A DNA stretch of 64,000 bases from Nonomuraea rubra (GCF_014207985.1 NZ_JACHMI010000001.1:10585001-10649000); one strand, 5' to 3'; positions 18,728-32,497 are shown, counted from the stretch's first letter. Notes: a model not told the origin generated them from the sequence alone. Translations and numbers: made by a program.

Positions 18728-19108
18728 CTACGCGACGTCCAGGTAGGCGCTGGGCGGCGCGGACTCCAGCCACGCCAGGAAACCCGTCAACGCGTCAGCG
18801 CTCATCGCCAGCGAGATGCCCCGGGTGCTCCCGGTGCAGTCCACCGCGAAGAGCCCCCCGTCGATCTCCCGCCGCGCGGATACGACAAGGCCGCGCCTCG
18901 CGATTGCGTGACGCGGCCGGAGTCGGACGCCGAGCAGCGGGATCCAATGGAGCTCCCCGTCGGCGTACCGGGCTACCCCGCTCTGCCACCCGCGGTCCCC
19001 CACCCGCAGGCGACAGGGCACACTGCCGCGCGAACGGGCCAGCGTCACCCCGCGCAGCACGATGAGGGCGGCCAGCAGCACTACGAGAATCACAACCGTC
19101 GCTACCAT
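18728..19108 (-). CDS. DUF2550 single-span membrane protein
   Basis: 126 aa. An N-terminal hydrophobic helix (residues 2-22) is followed by a soluble domain containing RVGDRGWQSGVARY, LHWIPLLGVRLRPRH and a C-terminal LTGFLAWLESAP. This protein is conserved directly downstream of atpC in actinobacteria and probably shares the ATP synthase transcript. Its function is unknown, and no catalytic motif is visible. Confidence 0.85.
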   Translation of the reverse strand: MVATVVILVVLLAALIVLRGVTLARSRGSVPCRLRVGDRGWQSGVARYADGELHWIPLLGVRLRPRHAIARRGLVVSARREIDGGLFAVDCTGSTRGISLAMSADALTGFLAWLESAPPSAYLDVA

Positions 19109-19138
19109 GCCGCCCCCCTGAACGCCGCTTGCTATGTA

Positions 19139-19540
19139 TTAAACCTCTTCGCCCGCCGCGCGCAGCCGGGCCCTGGCACGCTTGGCCTCGATTGCCGCGT
19201 CGGCGTCTTCCTGGTTGGCCTCGATCGAGGCCTGGGCCCGGTCGAGAGCGTCGCGGGCAGCCGCGACGTCGACCTCGGAACCGAGCTCGGCCACTTCGGC
19301 GAGCACGGAGACCTCGTCGTCGGCGACGGAGATGAAACCCCCGTGCACCGCCGCCACCAGCTCCGGCTCCCCCTCCCGCTTCACGCGCAGCACTCCGCCC
19401 TCGACGAGGACACCGAGCACAGGTGCGTGTTGCGGCATAATACCGATCTCGCCGTCCACGGTCTTGGCAATCACCATGTCGGCCTCGCCCGACCAGATCT
19501 CACGCTCGGGTGAGACAACCCCTACGCGTAGCTTCGCCAC
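19139..19540 (-). CDS. atpC: F1 ATP synthase subunit epsilon
   Basis: 133 aa. The N-terminal beta-sandwich (KLRVGVVSPEREIWSGEADM, MPQHAPVLGVLVEGGVLRV) and a C-terminal helical hairpin (ALDRAQASIEANQEDADAAIEAKRARARLRAAGE) are both present. Epsilon sits on the central stalk and regulates ATP hydrolysis. It is the last F1 gene, 68 nt after atpD. Confidence 0.95.
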   Translation of the reverse strand: MAKLRVGVVSPEREIWSGEADMVIAKTVDGEIGIMPQHAPVLGVLVEGGVLRVKREGEPELVAAVHGGFISVADDEVSVLAEVAELGSEVDVAAARDALDRAQASIEANQEDADAAIEAKRARARLRAAGEEV

Positions 19541-19608
19541 TTGTGTAGGTTCCTTTCCGATCAGGTGGTGGCACGACGGTCAGCCGCCGTACCACCACCG
19601 TGGGGCGA

Positions 19609-21961
<2,353 letters not shown>

Positions 21962-21964
21962 GTC

Positions 21965-23614
<1,650 letters not shown>

Positions 23615-23637
23615 CTCTACTCTGTCTCCCTCTTCGC

Positions 23638-24447
23638 CTAGCCGGCCAACCGGCGGCGGACTTCTTCGATTCGTCCCACGATTGTGGTGTCGATGATCTC
23701 GTCGCCGATGCGGACCGAGAACCCACCGAGCACTCGCTTGTCCACCTCGACATTCAGGTGCACGTCACGGCCGTAGGAGGTGCGCAGCCACGCCGCCAGG
23801 CGCTCCTTCTGCGCCTCGGTCAGCTCGACCGCGCTGCGCACCACCGCCACGAGGCGCTGGCGCTGCTGGGCCACGAGATGACCGACCTCTTCCAGGCCTG
23901 TTTCCAGGCTACGCCCACGCGGGTGCACCACCAGCTGCGTGATGAGGCGCAGGCTGGACGGGGCGACCTTGCCCTCGATCAGGCTGCGCAGCAGCTCGCG
24001 CTTGCCCTCCTCGGGAGCGGCCGCGTCGGCGAGCGCGCGGCGCAGGCCGGGGTTGGCGGCGACGATGCGGCCGAAGCGGAAGAGCTCGTCCTCCACGTCG
24101 TCGAGCCTGCTCTGGCCCTCCGCCTCCGCCGCCGCGGCGACGACGCCGAGCCGTTCGAGCACGTCGGCCAGGTCACCGGCGCGCGACCACTTGGCCGAGA
24201 CCGCCGCCTCGGCGGTGGCCAGGGCCGCGGCGCCGACCTTGCCGTCGAGCAGCGAGCGCATGACGCCCGCCTTCTGCTCGGCCGCCCTGGCCGGGTCGGA
24301 CAGGGCGCGGCGCAGGCCGTGCTCGCGGTCGAGCAGATCCGCGACCGCGAACAGCTCGTCGGAGAGCGCACCGAGGTCTGCACTACCGGCGACCGCGTTG
24401 AAGCGCTCTTCGACTTCGGCCAGCGAGGTCCTGCTCAAACCGCGCAT
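23638..24447 (-). CDS. atpH: F1 ATP synthase subunit delta
   Basis: 269 aa, the long actinobacterial type. The C-terminal part ([47 protein letters not shown], then [39 protein letters not shown]) is the classical OSCP/delta signature. The N-terminal half is helical. Delta joins the peripheral stalk to F1. The start codon overlaps the atpF stop (TGATG), so translation is coupled. Confidence 0.96.
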   Translation of the reverse strand: MRGLSRTSLAEVEERFNAVAGSADLGALSDELFAVADLLDREHGLRRALSDPARAAEQKAGVMRSLLDGKVGAAALATAEAAVSAKWSRAGDLADVLERLGVVAAAAEAEGQSRLDDVEDELFRFGRIVAANPGLRRALADAAAPEEGKRELLRSLIEGKVAPSSLRLITQLVVHPRGRSLETGLEEVGHLVAQQRQRLVAVVRSAVELTEAQKERLAAWLRTSYGRDVHLNVEVDKRVLGGFSVRIGDEIIDTTIVGRIEEVRRRLAG

Positions 24448-25001
24448 CAGCGCACCGCCTGCGCGTTGGAGCTCTCCAGCTCGTCGAGGAACCTGTCCAC
24501 GATCCGGCTCTGGCGGGCCTCGTCCTCGAGGGACTCGCCGACGATGCGGCCTGCCAGGTCGGTCGACAGGCGACCGATCTCGGTGCGGAGCTGGGCGAAG
24601 GCCGCCTGGCGGTCGGCCTCGATCTGCGCGTGCGCGGCCTCGACGAGGCGGCGGGCCTCAGCCTGCGCCTCCTCACGAAGCTCTGCCTTGATCTGCGCGG
24701 CCTGCTCGCGAGCCTCCTCGCGCAGCCTGGCCGCGTCGCGACGGGCCTCTTCGAGCTGCTCGGAGTAGCGCCGCTGCAGGGCCTGAGCCTCCGCCTGCGC
24801 CTCCTCCGCCCTCTTGATGCCGCCCTCGATCGCGTCGGTCCGCTCGGCCAGCGTCTTCTGAATACGCGGGACGAGCATGCGGCCGACGACGAAGAAGACG
24901 ACGAGGAACGAGAAGATACCGACGACGAGCTCGTACGTGTGCGGGAGGAGCGGGTTGAACTCACCCTCCTCCGCCGCGAGGAGCGTAGCTGCCAGTTTCA
25001 T
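24447..25001 (-). CDS. atpF: Fo ATP synthase subunit b
   Basis: 184 aa. One membrane span near residues 24-46 (LVVGIFSFLVVFFVVGRMLVPRI) precedes a long alanine- and glutamate-rich amphipathic helix that dimerises to form the peripheral stator. Its stop overlaps the atpH start by one base. Confidence 0.96.
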   Translation of the reverse strand: MKLAATLLAAEEGEFNPLLPHTYELVVGIFSFLVVFFVVGRMLVPRIQKTLAERTDAIEGGIKRAEEAQAEAQALQRRYSEQLEEARRDAARLREEAREQAAQIKAELREEAQAEARRLVEAAHAQIEADRQAAFAQLRTEIGRLSTDLAGRIVGESLEDEARQSRIVDRFLDELESSNAQAVR

Positions 25002-25035
25002 TGGTGCAGCCTTTCGTCAGGGATTCTTCTGGCCT

Positions 25036-25338
<303 letters not shown>

Positions 25339-26136
25339 TCAGTGTTCTGCGTGCAAGGAGCCACCGATGTACATCGATGCCAGCATCGCGAAGAGGAATG
25401 CCTGAAGGAACTGGATGAAGATCTCGAAGCCGGTGAAGATGATCGTCATGACCACGCCGATGATGCCCACCGGGGCGCCCAGCGGGGTGAGCTTCTCGAA
25501 CAGGAACCAGAAGCCGACCATGCTGAAGAACGCGAGCAGCATGTGCCCGGCGAACATGTTGGCGAAGAGTCGGACCGCGTGCGTGAACGGCGCGATGATC
25601 ATGTTCGAGAGGAACTCGATCGGCGACAGCAGCAGGTAGATCGGCTTCGGCAGCCCGGGCGGGAACATCATGTTCTTGAAGTAGCCGCCGGCGCCCTGGT
25701 GCTTGACACCGAGGTAGATCTTCAGCACGTAGATGGAGATCGCGAGCACCGCCGGGAAGGCGATGTGCGAGGCCACGGGGAACTGGGCGATCGGGACGAC
25801 ACCCATCAGGTTCCAGATGAGGACCAGGAAGAACAGCGTCACCAGCAGGCCCATGAACCGGTCGGCGTCCTTGCCCAGGAAGGGCCGGGCGACCTGGTCG
25901 CGGACGAACATGTAGCCGTATTCGACGACGTTCTGCATGCCTCTGGGCACGAGCTTCGGCTTGGAGAAGGCGGCCCAGGTCAAGCCGATCACGAGGATGG
26001 CGCTGAGGACCGCCAGCAGGACCGGCTTGGTGAACCATTCGACCCCGGGAATGATCGGAGCCAGGTCGAAGAGTTCGTTCGGCGTCGGCGCGGTGAACTC
26101 GCCGTCGCCGTGGGCTGGGGCCGTCAGCGTAATCAC
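25339..26136 (-). CDS. atpB: Fo ATP synthase subunit a
   Basis: 265 aa with five to six membrane helices. The essential arginine lies in the fourth helix segment FTHAVRLFANMFAGHML, and the C-terminal FEIFIQFLQAFLFAMLASMYI helix follows. Together with the c-ring it forms the proton channel. Confidence 0.97.
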   Translation of the reverse strand: MITLTAPAHGDGEFTAPTPNELFDLAPIIPGVEWFTKPVLLAVLSAILVIGLTWAAFSKPKLVPRGMQNVVEYGYMFVRDQVARPFLGKDADRFMGLLVTLFFLVLIWNLMGVVPIAQFPVASHIAFPAVLAISIYVLKIYLGVKHQGAGGYFKNMMFPPGLPKPIYLLLSPIEFLSNMIIAPFTHAVRLFANMFAGHMLLAFFSMVGFWFLFEKLTPLGAPVGIIGVVMTIIFTGFEIFIQFLQAFLFAMLASMYIGGSLHAEH

Positions 26137-26203
26137 GCGGCGTTCCCTTCAACGTCGTAGTGGATCACAAGGGTTTCCTCGGCGAAGTTTTCGCTACGTC
26201 GGA

Positions 26204-26419
26204 CTAGCGAGAGAACTTCCGGTAGGCCAGATAGCCGGCAAGCACCAGCCCCAGGACGGTGCCTATGGGGAAGAACGCGGACGTGTCGAGCCAGCGGTCC
26301 AGCAACCAGCCGATGCCACCGTAGATGGCCATCCCCGCGAGCAAATAGCTGGGGACCGACCACATGGCATCGGCGAAGTCGCGACCGTCTTCTTCCGGTC
26401 GGCGTTCCTGTGCGCTCAT
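26204..26419 (-). CDS. atpZ: AtpZ/AtpI-family small membrane protein
   Basis: 71 aa with two hydrophobic segments: VPSYLLAGMAIYGGIGWLLDRWL near residues 22-44 and FFPIGTVLGLVLAGYLAYRKF near 48-68. The GGIGWLLDRWL motif is characteristic of AtpZ, an assembly or Mg2+/Ca2+-handling factor encoded at the head of atp operons. Confidence 0.85.
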   Translation of the reverse strand: MSAQERRPEEDGRDFADAMWSVPSYLLAGMAIYGGIGWLLDRWLDTSAFFPIGTVLGLVLAGYLAYRKFSR

Positions 26420-26484
26420 CGCGGCCCCGACGATAGCAGGCGAGTAGAGGACTAGTCATATCGGACCCCGTCCGCGAACCAGCC

Positions 26485-26907
26485 TCATGAGTCGCCCTTA
26501 CCGGGGACCTTGGCTTCGGGGTCGACGTAAAGCATCTTGGTCTTGATGAAGGCGCGCACCTCGAAGGCCGTCCACACCAGCGTGCAGACCACGACCGACC
26601 AGGCGAAAGCCTTGGAATTCCAGGCGGTCGTGTCACCGAAGACGCTCAGCACGATCATGATGGCGACGACCTTGACGAGGTAGCTCAGCATCGCGGCGAT
26701 CGCCATCATCTGCGGGGAGACGCGGGCGGCATAGGACACCGCTACCACGCTGATGCTGAAGAAAACCCCGACCAGCAGAGCGCCGAGGGCGGCGCCCAGC
26801 GCTCCCTTGCCCGCTGCGGTGAGGAATGCCACGACCACGGCGACCACACCGACCAGTGCGGTCGGAATCGCGGCGCTCTTGAGTACGCGCACGTCGTTGG
26901 CCTGCAT
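26485..26907 (-). CDS. atpI: ATP synthase protein I-like, four-span membrane protein
   Basis: 140 aa, ATG 26907, first gene of the atp operon. Four hydrophobic helices (PTALVGVVAVVVAFLTAAG, ALGALLVGVFFSISVVAVSY, MMAIAAMLSYLVKVVAIMIVL, FAWSVVVCTLVWTAFEVRAF) and a hydrophilic tail fit AtpI, the c-ring assembly helper. A 23-bp dyad lies upstream. Confidence 0.8.
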   Translation of the reverse strand: MQANDVRVLKSAAIPTALVGVVAVVVAFLTAAGKGALGAALGALLVGVFFSISVVAVSYAARVSPQMMAIAAMLSYLVKVVAIMIVLSVFGDTTAWNSKAFAWSVVVCTLVWTAFEVRAFIKTKMLYVDPEAKVPGKGDS

Positions 26908-26948
26908 CGGTGCTCCATCAGCGAGTTATCAAGCGAGCGTTTGCTACC

Positions 26949-26971
26949 TCCAGAACCGGTAAGTCTGGAGT
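26949..26971. promoter_or_regulatory. Dyad in the atp operon leader/promoter
   Basis: CTCCAGA (26949-26955) and TCTGGAG (26965-26971) are perfect complements around nine nucleotides, 42 nt before the atpI start. It could be a regulator site or a leader hairpin. Promoter hexamers were not convincing. Confidence 0.45.
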
Positions 26972-27037
26972 CCCTGCTCGTGAAAGATATCACAAGCTCA
27001 CGGAAGACCGCTTTTACCTGCCGTTTCTAGTTCGCGA

Positions 27038-28327
27038 TCAAGAACGGCTCGGGAAGACGGGAAAGACCGGATTTCCCTCGGCCGTCGCGCGTTCGCGCGA
27101 GGGACCCTCGGTCGGCGGCATCTGGGGCCTGACCTGCGTTTCCGGCAAAATGGGCGGCATCGGGCCCGTGGGCGGGCCGTCGTCGTTGTCGGGCTGCTTG
27201 CGCCGCGGCGCCGAGTGAGCACCACCTCTGCCGCGCCAGCGCGGGGCCGCCATCAGCACCAGCACGACCAGCGCGAGCACGATGACGACCGGGAACAGCA
27301 GCACCGGCACACCCTCGCGGGACATCAGCACGACCCCGAACGCGAACAGGAACGCCCACGCGTACATGATCAGCACCGAACGCCGCTGCGAGTGGCCGAT
27401 GTCGAGCAGCCGGTGGTGCAGGTGGCCGCGGTCGGGCGCGAACGGCGACAGGCCCTGCGAGGTGCGCCGCACCACGGCCGTGATCAGGTCGACCAGCGGC
27501 AGCACCAGCACCGCGGCCGGCAGCATCAGCGGGACCAGGACACCGACCTTGTTCATGTCGTCGATGGCGGCCGGGTCGAGCGGGGTCACCGTCACGATGG
27601 AGGAGGCGAGCACCAGGCCGATGAGCATGGCCCCGGTGTCGCCCATGAAGATCTTCGCCGGATGGAAGTTGTGCGGCAGGAACCCCAGGCAGGTGCCGAT
27701 GAGGACCGCGGCGATGGCGGCCGTCGTGGTGATGTTGCCCGCGCTCATGCTCTGCGCGAGGAAGATGGAGTACGCCCAGGTCGCCATGGCCGCGATGCAG
27801 ACGATGCCGGCCGCGAGCCCGTCGAGCCCGTCGACGAAGTTGACCGCGTTGATGGTCACGACCACGACCAGGATGGTGATCACCGTGCTGAGCGTGTAGT
27901 CGAGGCTCATCGAGCCGCCCCAGTCCTTGGGCAGCGGGATGTAGAGCAGCCGCAGGTTGAAGAAGACCAGCACGCCCGCCGCCGCGATCTGCCCGCCGAG
28001 CTTGATGAAGGCGTCCATGCCCCACCAGTCGTCGAGGAACCCGGTGACCGTGATGAGCCCGCCGGCCACGATCAGGCCGGTGACCACGTCGGCGTCGTAC
28101 CCGGCCAGGGCCTCGCCGGTGTGGGTGAGCTGGCTGGCCGTCAGCAGGCCGACGACCAGGCCGCCGTACATCGCCAGGCCGCCCAGCCTGGGCGTCGGCG
28201 TGGTGTGCACGTCGCGCTCGCGAACCTCGGGCATGGCGCCGATGCGGATGGCGAAGCGGCGCACCAGCGGGACCAGCAGATACGTGACCGCCGCCGAGAT
28301 GAGCGCCATGAACAGGTATTCGCGCAC
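27038..28327 (-). CDS. WecA/TagO-type undecaprenyl-phosphate sugar-1-phosphate transferase
   Basis: 429 aa from GTG 28327; an ATG at 28309 is an alternative. Eleven or so hydrophobic segments; family signatures RDVHTTPTPRLGGLAMY, FLDDWWGMD, the catalytic-loop AVNFVDGLDGLAAG and GHLHHRLLDIGHSQRR. These mark the WecA/TagO branch rather than MraY. It transfers GlcNAc-1-P (or a related sugar phosphate) to decaprenyl or undecaprenyl phosphate at the inner membrane face and starts lipid-linked cell wall polymers such as teichoic acid or arabinogalactan linkers. The C-terminal 70 residues are Pro/Arg-rich and cytoplasmic. The adjacent atp and glyA neighbours are conserved in actinobacteria. Confidence 0.9.
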   Translation of the reverse strand: MREYLFMALISAAVTYLLVPLVRRFAIRIGAMPEVRERDVHTTPTPRLGGLAMYGGLVVGLLTASQLTHTGEALAGYDADVVTGLIVAGGLITVTGFLDDWWGMDAFIKLGGQIAAAGVLVFFNLRLLYIPLPKDWGGSMSLDYTLSTVITILVVVVTINAVNFVDGLDGLAAGIVCIAAMATWAYSIFLAQSMSAGNITTTAAIAAVLIGTCLGFLPHNFHPAKIFMGDTGAMLIGLVLASSIVTVTPLDPAAIDDMNKVGVLVPLMLPAAVLVLPLVDLITAVVRRTSQGLSPFAPDRGHLHHRLLDIGHSQRRSVLIMYAWAFLFAFGVVLMSREGVPVLLFPVVIVLALVVLVLMAAPRWRGRGGAHSAPRRKQPDNDDGPPTGPMPPILPETQVRPQMPPTEGPSRERATAEGNPVFPVFPSRS

Positions 28328-28384
28328 GAACCTAGTTTCCCGGATGCTCCGGCCAGCTGTGACCGGAAAACGACACAGACCAGC

Positions 28385-29686
28385 TTAATATTCGCTGAGA
28401 TATGGCCTGTGGATGGCGAGAAGCGCCGCAACTCTTTCCCTGACCTCCGCTGAGCTGCCCGGATGCCGTACCGCCCGCGTCACGAGCGTGCCGACTTCTT
28501 TGAGCTCCTGGGGCCCCATCCCCTGAGTGGTCACGCACGGCGTGCCCACCCGGATGCCCGAGGTGATCGCGGGCGGCTCGGGATCGTACGGGATGACGTT
28601 GCGGTTCAGCGTGATCCCGGCGGCCGCGCACCTGCGCTCCGCCTCGGCCCCGGAAACGCCCAGCCCGCGCAGGTCGATCAGCGCCAGATGCGTGTCCGTG
28701 CCGCCCGAGACGGCCCGCATCCCCTCCCCCGCCAGCGCCTCCGTCAGCGCCCGCGCGTTCGCGATCACCCGCCTGGCGTAGTCGGCGAACTCCGGCCGCA
28801 TCGCCTCCGCGAACGCCACCGCCTTGGCCGCCACCACGTGCATCAGCGGCCCGCCCTGCACGAACGGGAACACCGCGCGGTCGATCTTCCCCGCCAGCTC
28901 CTCCGTGCACAGGATCGCGCCGCCGCGCGGCCCGCGCAGCGCCTTGTGCGTGGTGAACGTCACCACGTCCGCGTACGGCACCGCCGACGGGATCGCGCGG
29001 CCCGCCATCAGCCCGATCGGATGCGCCACGTCCGCCAGCAGCCAGGCCCCCACCTCGTCCGCGATGCCGCGGAACACCGAGTAGTCGATCAGCCTCGGGT
29101 ACGCCGTCGCGCCGCACACGATGAGCTTCGGCCGGTGCCGCAGCGCCAGGTCGCGAACCTCGTCGTAGTCGATCAGCTCGGTGTCGCGCCGCACCCCGTA
29201 CGACACGACGTCGAACCATCTTCCCGAGAAGTTCACCTTCGAGCCGTGGGTGAGATGGCCGCCGTGCGGCAGCGCCATGGCCAGCATGGTGTCGCCGGGC
29301 TGCAGCAGGGCGGCGTACGCGGCCAGGTTCGCCGAGGCGCCGGAATGGGGCTGGACGTTGGCGTGATCGGCCCCGAACAGCCCACGCGCCCGCTCGACCG
29401 CCAGCCGCTCCGCCCGGTCCACGACCTCGCAGCCGCCGTAGTAACGCCTGCCCGGGTAGCCCTCGGCGTACTTGTTGGTGAGGGTGGAACCGAGGGCAGC
29501 CATGACGGCGGGCGAGGTGAAGTTCTCGCTCGCGATGAGCTGGATCCCGCCGCGTACCCGGTCGAGCTCGTCGATCAGGATCTGCGCGATCTCGGGATCC
29601 CGGCTCCGCAACATCCCGAAGTCCGGGCCGTAGTAGGGCTCCGTACCCATTTCCCCACTGTACGCCCCAATGTCCGTTTCTCCCAT
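28385..29686 (-). CDS. glyA: Serine hydroxymethyltransferase
   Basis: 433 aa from 29686; an in-frame ATG at 29650 would give 421 aa, and neither has a strong ribosome-binding site. The PLP lysine is in [17 protein letters not shown], with [31 protein letters not shown] and [14 protein letters not shown] all present. It converts serine and tetrahydrofolate to glycine and 5,10-methylene-tetrahydrofolate in the cytoplasm. No glycine riboswitch fits in the 27-63 nt upstream. Confidence 0.95.
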   Translation of the reverse strand: MGETDIGAYSGEMGTEPYYGPDFGMLRSRDPEIAQILIDELDRVRGGIQLIASENFTSPAVMAALGSTLTNKYAEGYPGRRYYGGCEVVDRAERLAVERARGLFGADHANVQPHSGASANLAAYAALLQPGDTMLAMALPHGGHLTHGSKVNFSGRWFDVVSYGVRRDTELIDYDEVRDLALRHRPKLIVCGATAYPRLIDYSVFRGIADEVGAWLLADVAHPIGLMAGRAIPSAVPYADVVTFTTHKALRGPRGGAILCTEELAGKIDRAVFPFVQGGPLMHVVAAKAVAFAEAMRPEFADYARRVIANARALTEALAGEGMRAVSGGTDTHLALIDLRGLGVSGAEAERRCAAAGITLNRNVIPYDPEPPAITSGIRVGTPCVTTQGMGPQELKEVGTLVTRAVRHPGSSAEVRERVAALLAIHRPYLSEY

Positions 29687-29713
29687 ACACCGGTGATTCC
29701 CCGAAATTTCATC

Positions 29714-30085
29714 TCACCAGAAGGGTTGCGGCACATCCGTCGTCCGTACCCACCGGGGCATGTCCTCCGCCGCGTCGCTGATCGACGTCAGGATGGAGTG
29801 GCGGTAGAGCGCCAGCCTGCGCCGCCACTCGCGGAGGTCCTCCACGTAGCGCTCGCCCACCGGGGCGTCCCACGTCTGGGGGCTCCTGGCCAGCGAGTAC
29901 GCCTTGTCGAGGGCGGTCCTGAGCGTCTCGAGCTGCGGCAGGACCTCGTCCCACGCCTCGACCAGCTTCTGGTAGTCGGGATTGAACTTCCAGGGGTGCT
30001 GGAGGCCGTCCAGGCCGCCCGGGGAGGCGGGCGGGGCCTCGTTGCGGCCCCTGGCCCTGGGGGCCGGCGGGTCGGCGTACATCAC
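29714..30085 (-). CDS. Small helical protein with WXG-like motif
   Basis: 123 aa from GTG 30085 or ATG 30082, overlapping the stop of the larger upstream gene (TGATG). The N-terminal 30 residues are Pro/Arg-rich. The rest is helical, with a central segment (ALDKAYSLARSPQTWDAPVGERY) resembling the W-x-G/A-P-A turn of type VII secretion (WXG100-like) proteins. Another helical segment (LREWRRRLALYRHSIL) follows. A small partner of the 775-aa protein is the likely reading, but homology could not be tested. No function is assigned. Confidence 0.5.
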   Translation of the reverse strand: MMYADPPAPRARGRNEAPPASPGGLDGLQHPWKFNPDYQKLVEAWDEVLPQLETLRTALDKAYSLARSPQTWDAPVGERYVEDLREWRRRLALYRHSILTSISDAAEDMPRWVRTTDVPQPFW

Positions 30086-32409
30086 TGGCTCCTCTCCGGC
30101 CGGCCCGGGTCGATCGCCCCTGGCGGGCCGTCCGGCCCGACGTCCTCAGGGGCCCATTCGCCCTTGCCGTACTCGCCTGGGGGGATCTGGACGGAGGGCA
30201 TGTCCTGGGGCTGGATGTCGCGGTGGTGGTCTATCACCGTTCTCAGGGCGTCCAGGGTGGGTGGGGTCGTGTCGGAGGTGACGACGTCACTGCCGTCGTC
30301 CGCCCACGAGGTGGCGGCGTCCTGGCCTGCCGTGGGATCGGTGCCGGGCTCGACGTCGTAGGCGATCAAGATGTTGTACGGGGAACCTGCACCGCGGCCC
30401 GCTTCGACACCGCCACCCCCTGGTCCCGCCACAGCGCCGCTGCCGCCGCCCGCCTCCGCTTGCTCCGCCGGGCCAGAGCCATCGGCCCCGGCACCACCTG
30501 CGGCCCCTACGCCGCCGCCCGCCTCCGTACCGGCACTGCCGCCGGCCACAGCTGCGCCGCTTCCGCCGTTCCCCTCCGCACCAGCTCCACCGCCTGCCAC
30601 CGCAGCATCAGCACTCACTGGCGGCTGTGACGGCTGGCCGGCTCCGTAGCCGGTCTCCGACGTGCGGCCCGGTGCGGGCTGCTCCGTGTCGCCGTGTTGG
30701 CCTGTCTCCGGGGCTGTGGGCGGCGTGTCGGCGTTGCCGGTGGGTGTCTCGGCGGGGTTGGTCGGCGGGATGGCCACGGGCTCTCCCGGGCCGCCTCTGC
30801 CCTGCTCAGGCTGGTCTCCTGCCGGACGGTCGCCGGTGGGACGGTCTCCCGTGGGCCGGTCGCCCGTCGGCTGGTCCCCCGTGGGCCGGTCGCCCGTCGG
30901 CTGATCCGGCTTCGTGTCCCGATCCGTCGGCGGGGTGCCCGCGTCCCTTCCAGTGCCGTCGTCGCGCGGCGGTGTGCCCGCGTTCCCGCCGGTGCCGTCG
31001 TCGCGCGGTGGCGTGCCCGCGTCCCTTCCGGTGCCGTCGTCGCGTGGCGGGGTGTCGGCGTCCTTGCCCGAGTCGCAGGTGTCGTCGCCCGGCGTGGTGG
31101 CGACGTCCGATGTCTCCGCGGTCGTGCTGCCCACCGTCGTGGAGTCCGTCGTGGAGGCGCCTGCCGTCGCCGTGCTGCCGGTGCTCGCCGGGTCCGTGGG
31201 TGGCGGCGTCGCAGGCGTGTTTCCGCCCGTACTCGGGTTGCCCGCGTCGACCGAGCCTGCGGGTCCGTCCGGACGGATGTCGCGCTCGGCCCATGCGCCC
31301 TTGCCGTATTCGCCCTCGGGGACCTGTACGCCGGGCATGTCCTGGGGTGCGATCTGCCGGTGGTCCTCGATGACGGTCTTGAGGGCGTCCAGGTTCGGCG
31401 GGGTCGCCTCGGCGGAGACCACGTCGCTGCCGTCGTTGGCGTAGTCGTTGACGTTCGTGGCGTTCGTCGTGCCCGTGCCGTCGGCGGGAAGTTTCGGCAT
31501 CTCGGCGGGTTGGACCTGGTCCGGGTTCTCCAGCATGTCCTCGATCACCGCCGCCTGGGGCGCGTCGAGCGGCACCTGGAGGACCTTGACGCCATCGACC
31601 ACCACGACCCTCGGCTTGGTGGCGTCCTGCCCGTCCGATCCGTCCGACCCGTCCGCGGCGGGCGCATCCGTGTCCCTGCCGGAGGTGTCCGAGTCGGTGG
31701 GAGGCGGATCCGTGGCAGGCGGGTCCGCGGCAGGCGGGTCTGTAGGAGGCGGGTCCGTGACAGGCGGATCGGTGTCCGTGTCCTTGGCGGGTGGATCCGT
31801 CACGCCGCGATCCGGCTCGGTCCCCTGATCGCGCCTGCTGCCCACGTCGTCATCCTTGGGCGTCTCCGCAGGCTGGTCGCCGGTCTTCCCCTCGGAACCG
31901 GTCCCGCCGTCCCGCCCCGTCCCCGAGCGCTCCGCGTCGTCGCAAGTCTTCCCGTCGGAACCGGTCTTCCCCTCGGAACCGGTCTTCCCGTCGGATCCGG
32001 TCTTCCCCTCGGAACCAGCCCTCCCGTCCGAGCCGGTCGATCCGTCCGAGCCGGTCTTCCCGTCCGAACCGGTGGAGCCGGTCTTCCCCTCGCCGTCCGT
32101 CGTCTTGCCGGAGCCGCCACGCGGATTCTCGTACTGCTCGCGATCCCCCCGCACGTCCTTGGGCCCATCACCCCCAGGCGGATCCTCCCGCTTCTCCAGT
32201 ACGGCGAGCCGCTTGTCGACGTCCTTGACCATCACACCCACGGCATCCGCGACCTGGGCGGGCCGGTGGACGGCCTCGGTGGGCACGCCGGCCCGCTGCA
32301 TGGCCGCCCTGACCCGGTCCTCGATCCTGCGCATCTCCGTGGCCGCGTGTTTCACCTCGGTCAGCAGGTCACGGACCAGCTGGGGATCCATGCCGTCGTA
32401 CTTGCCCAT
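30082..32409 (-). CDS. Repetitive low-complexity protein with helical N-terminus, possible type VII substrate
   Basis: 775 aa. Residues 1-75 are helical (DPQLVRDLLTEVKHAATEMRRIEDRVRAAMQRAG...), like the WXG-type leader of actinobacterial ESX substrates. Most of the remainder is Gly/Ser/Thr/Asp/Pro-rich with tandem repeats: GSDGKT/GSEGKT units, 13-residue PPRDDGTGRDAGT units and PTGDRPTGDQ units. A module of about 65 residues appears twice, near 321-387 and at the C-terminus near 703-775. Each begins DGSDVV and contains LDAL.TVI, QDMP and GEYGKG.WA. No signal peptide, membrane span or enzyme motif is seen. Confidence 0.6.
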   Translation of the reverse strand: MGKYDGMDPQLVRDLLTEVKHAATEMRRIEDRVRAAMQRAGVPTEAVHRPAQVADAVGVMVKDVDKRLAVLEKREDPPGGDGPKDVRGDREQYENPRGGSGKTTDGEGKTGSTGSDGKTGSDGSTGSDGRAGSEGKTGSDGKTGSEGKTGSDGKTCDDAERSGTGRDGGTGSEGKTGDQPAETPKDDDVGSRRDQGTEPDRGVTDPPAKDTDTDPPVTDPPPTDPPAADPPATDPPPTDSDTSGRDTDAPAADGSDGSDGQDATKPRVVVVDGVKVLQVPLDAPQAAVIEDMLENPDQVQPAEMPKLPADGTGTTNATNVNDYANDGSDVVSAEATPPNLDALKTVIEDHRQIAPQDMPGVQVPEGEYGKGAWAERDIRPDGPAGSVDAGNPSTGGNTPATPPPTDPASTGSTATAGASTTDSTTVGSTTAETSDVATTPGDDTCDSGKDADTPPRDDGTGRDAGTPPRDDGTGGNAGTPPRDDGTGRDAGTPPTDRDTKPDQPTGDRPTGDQPTGDRPTGDRPTGDRPAGDQPEQGRGGPGEPVAIPPTNPAETPTGNADTPPTAPETGQHGDTEQPAPGRTSETGYGAGQPSQPPVSADAAVAGGGAGAEGNGGSGAAVAGGSAGTEAGGGVGAAGGAGADGSGPAEQAEAGGGSGAVAGPGGGGVEAGRGAGSPYNILIAYDVEPGTDPTAGQDAATSWADDGSDVVTSDTTPPTLDALRTVIDHHRDIQPQDMPSVQIPPGEYGKGEWAPEDVGPDGPPGAIDPGRPERSQ
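30830..31070. repeat. Tandem repeats in the low-complexity gene (first tract)
   Basis: Two adjoining repeat types: 15-bp units related to GTGGGCCGGTCGCCCGTCGG (about 30830-30905), and 39-bp units encoding PPRDDGTGRDAGT (about 30945-31070) repeated three to four times. They are likely length-variable. Confidence 0.7.
31930..32110. repeat. 18-bp tandem repeats in the low-complexity gene (second tract)
   Basis: Repeated units of the CCGGTCTTCCCGTCGGAA type encode (GSDGKT/GSEGKT)n, a collagen-like but non-collagen hydrophilic stretch. Copies differ by one or a few bases. Confidence 0.7.
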
Positions 32410-32497
32410 GGGCCGCTCCCGGACGTATCGCCGCTCCGGGCCTCACCGTAATCACGGCCCGGACGCGATAGCAGCCGGAATAAGCAGCGGGTATACG

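Noticed and set aside
29687..29713. Possible glycine riboswitch before glyA
   Set aside because: Only 27-63 nt separate glyA from the upstream gene, too short for the tandem aptamer, and no aptamer motif was seen.
30830..32110. CRISPR or satellite array
   Set aside because: Repeat periods of 15, 18 and 39 bp are multiples of three and encode amino-acid repeats within a single open frame.
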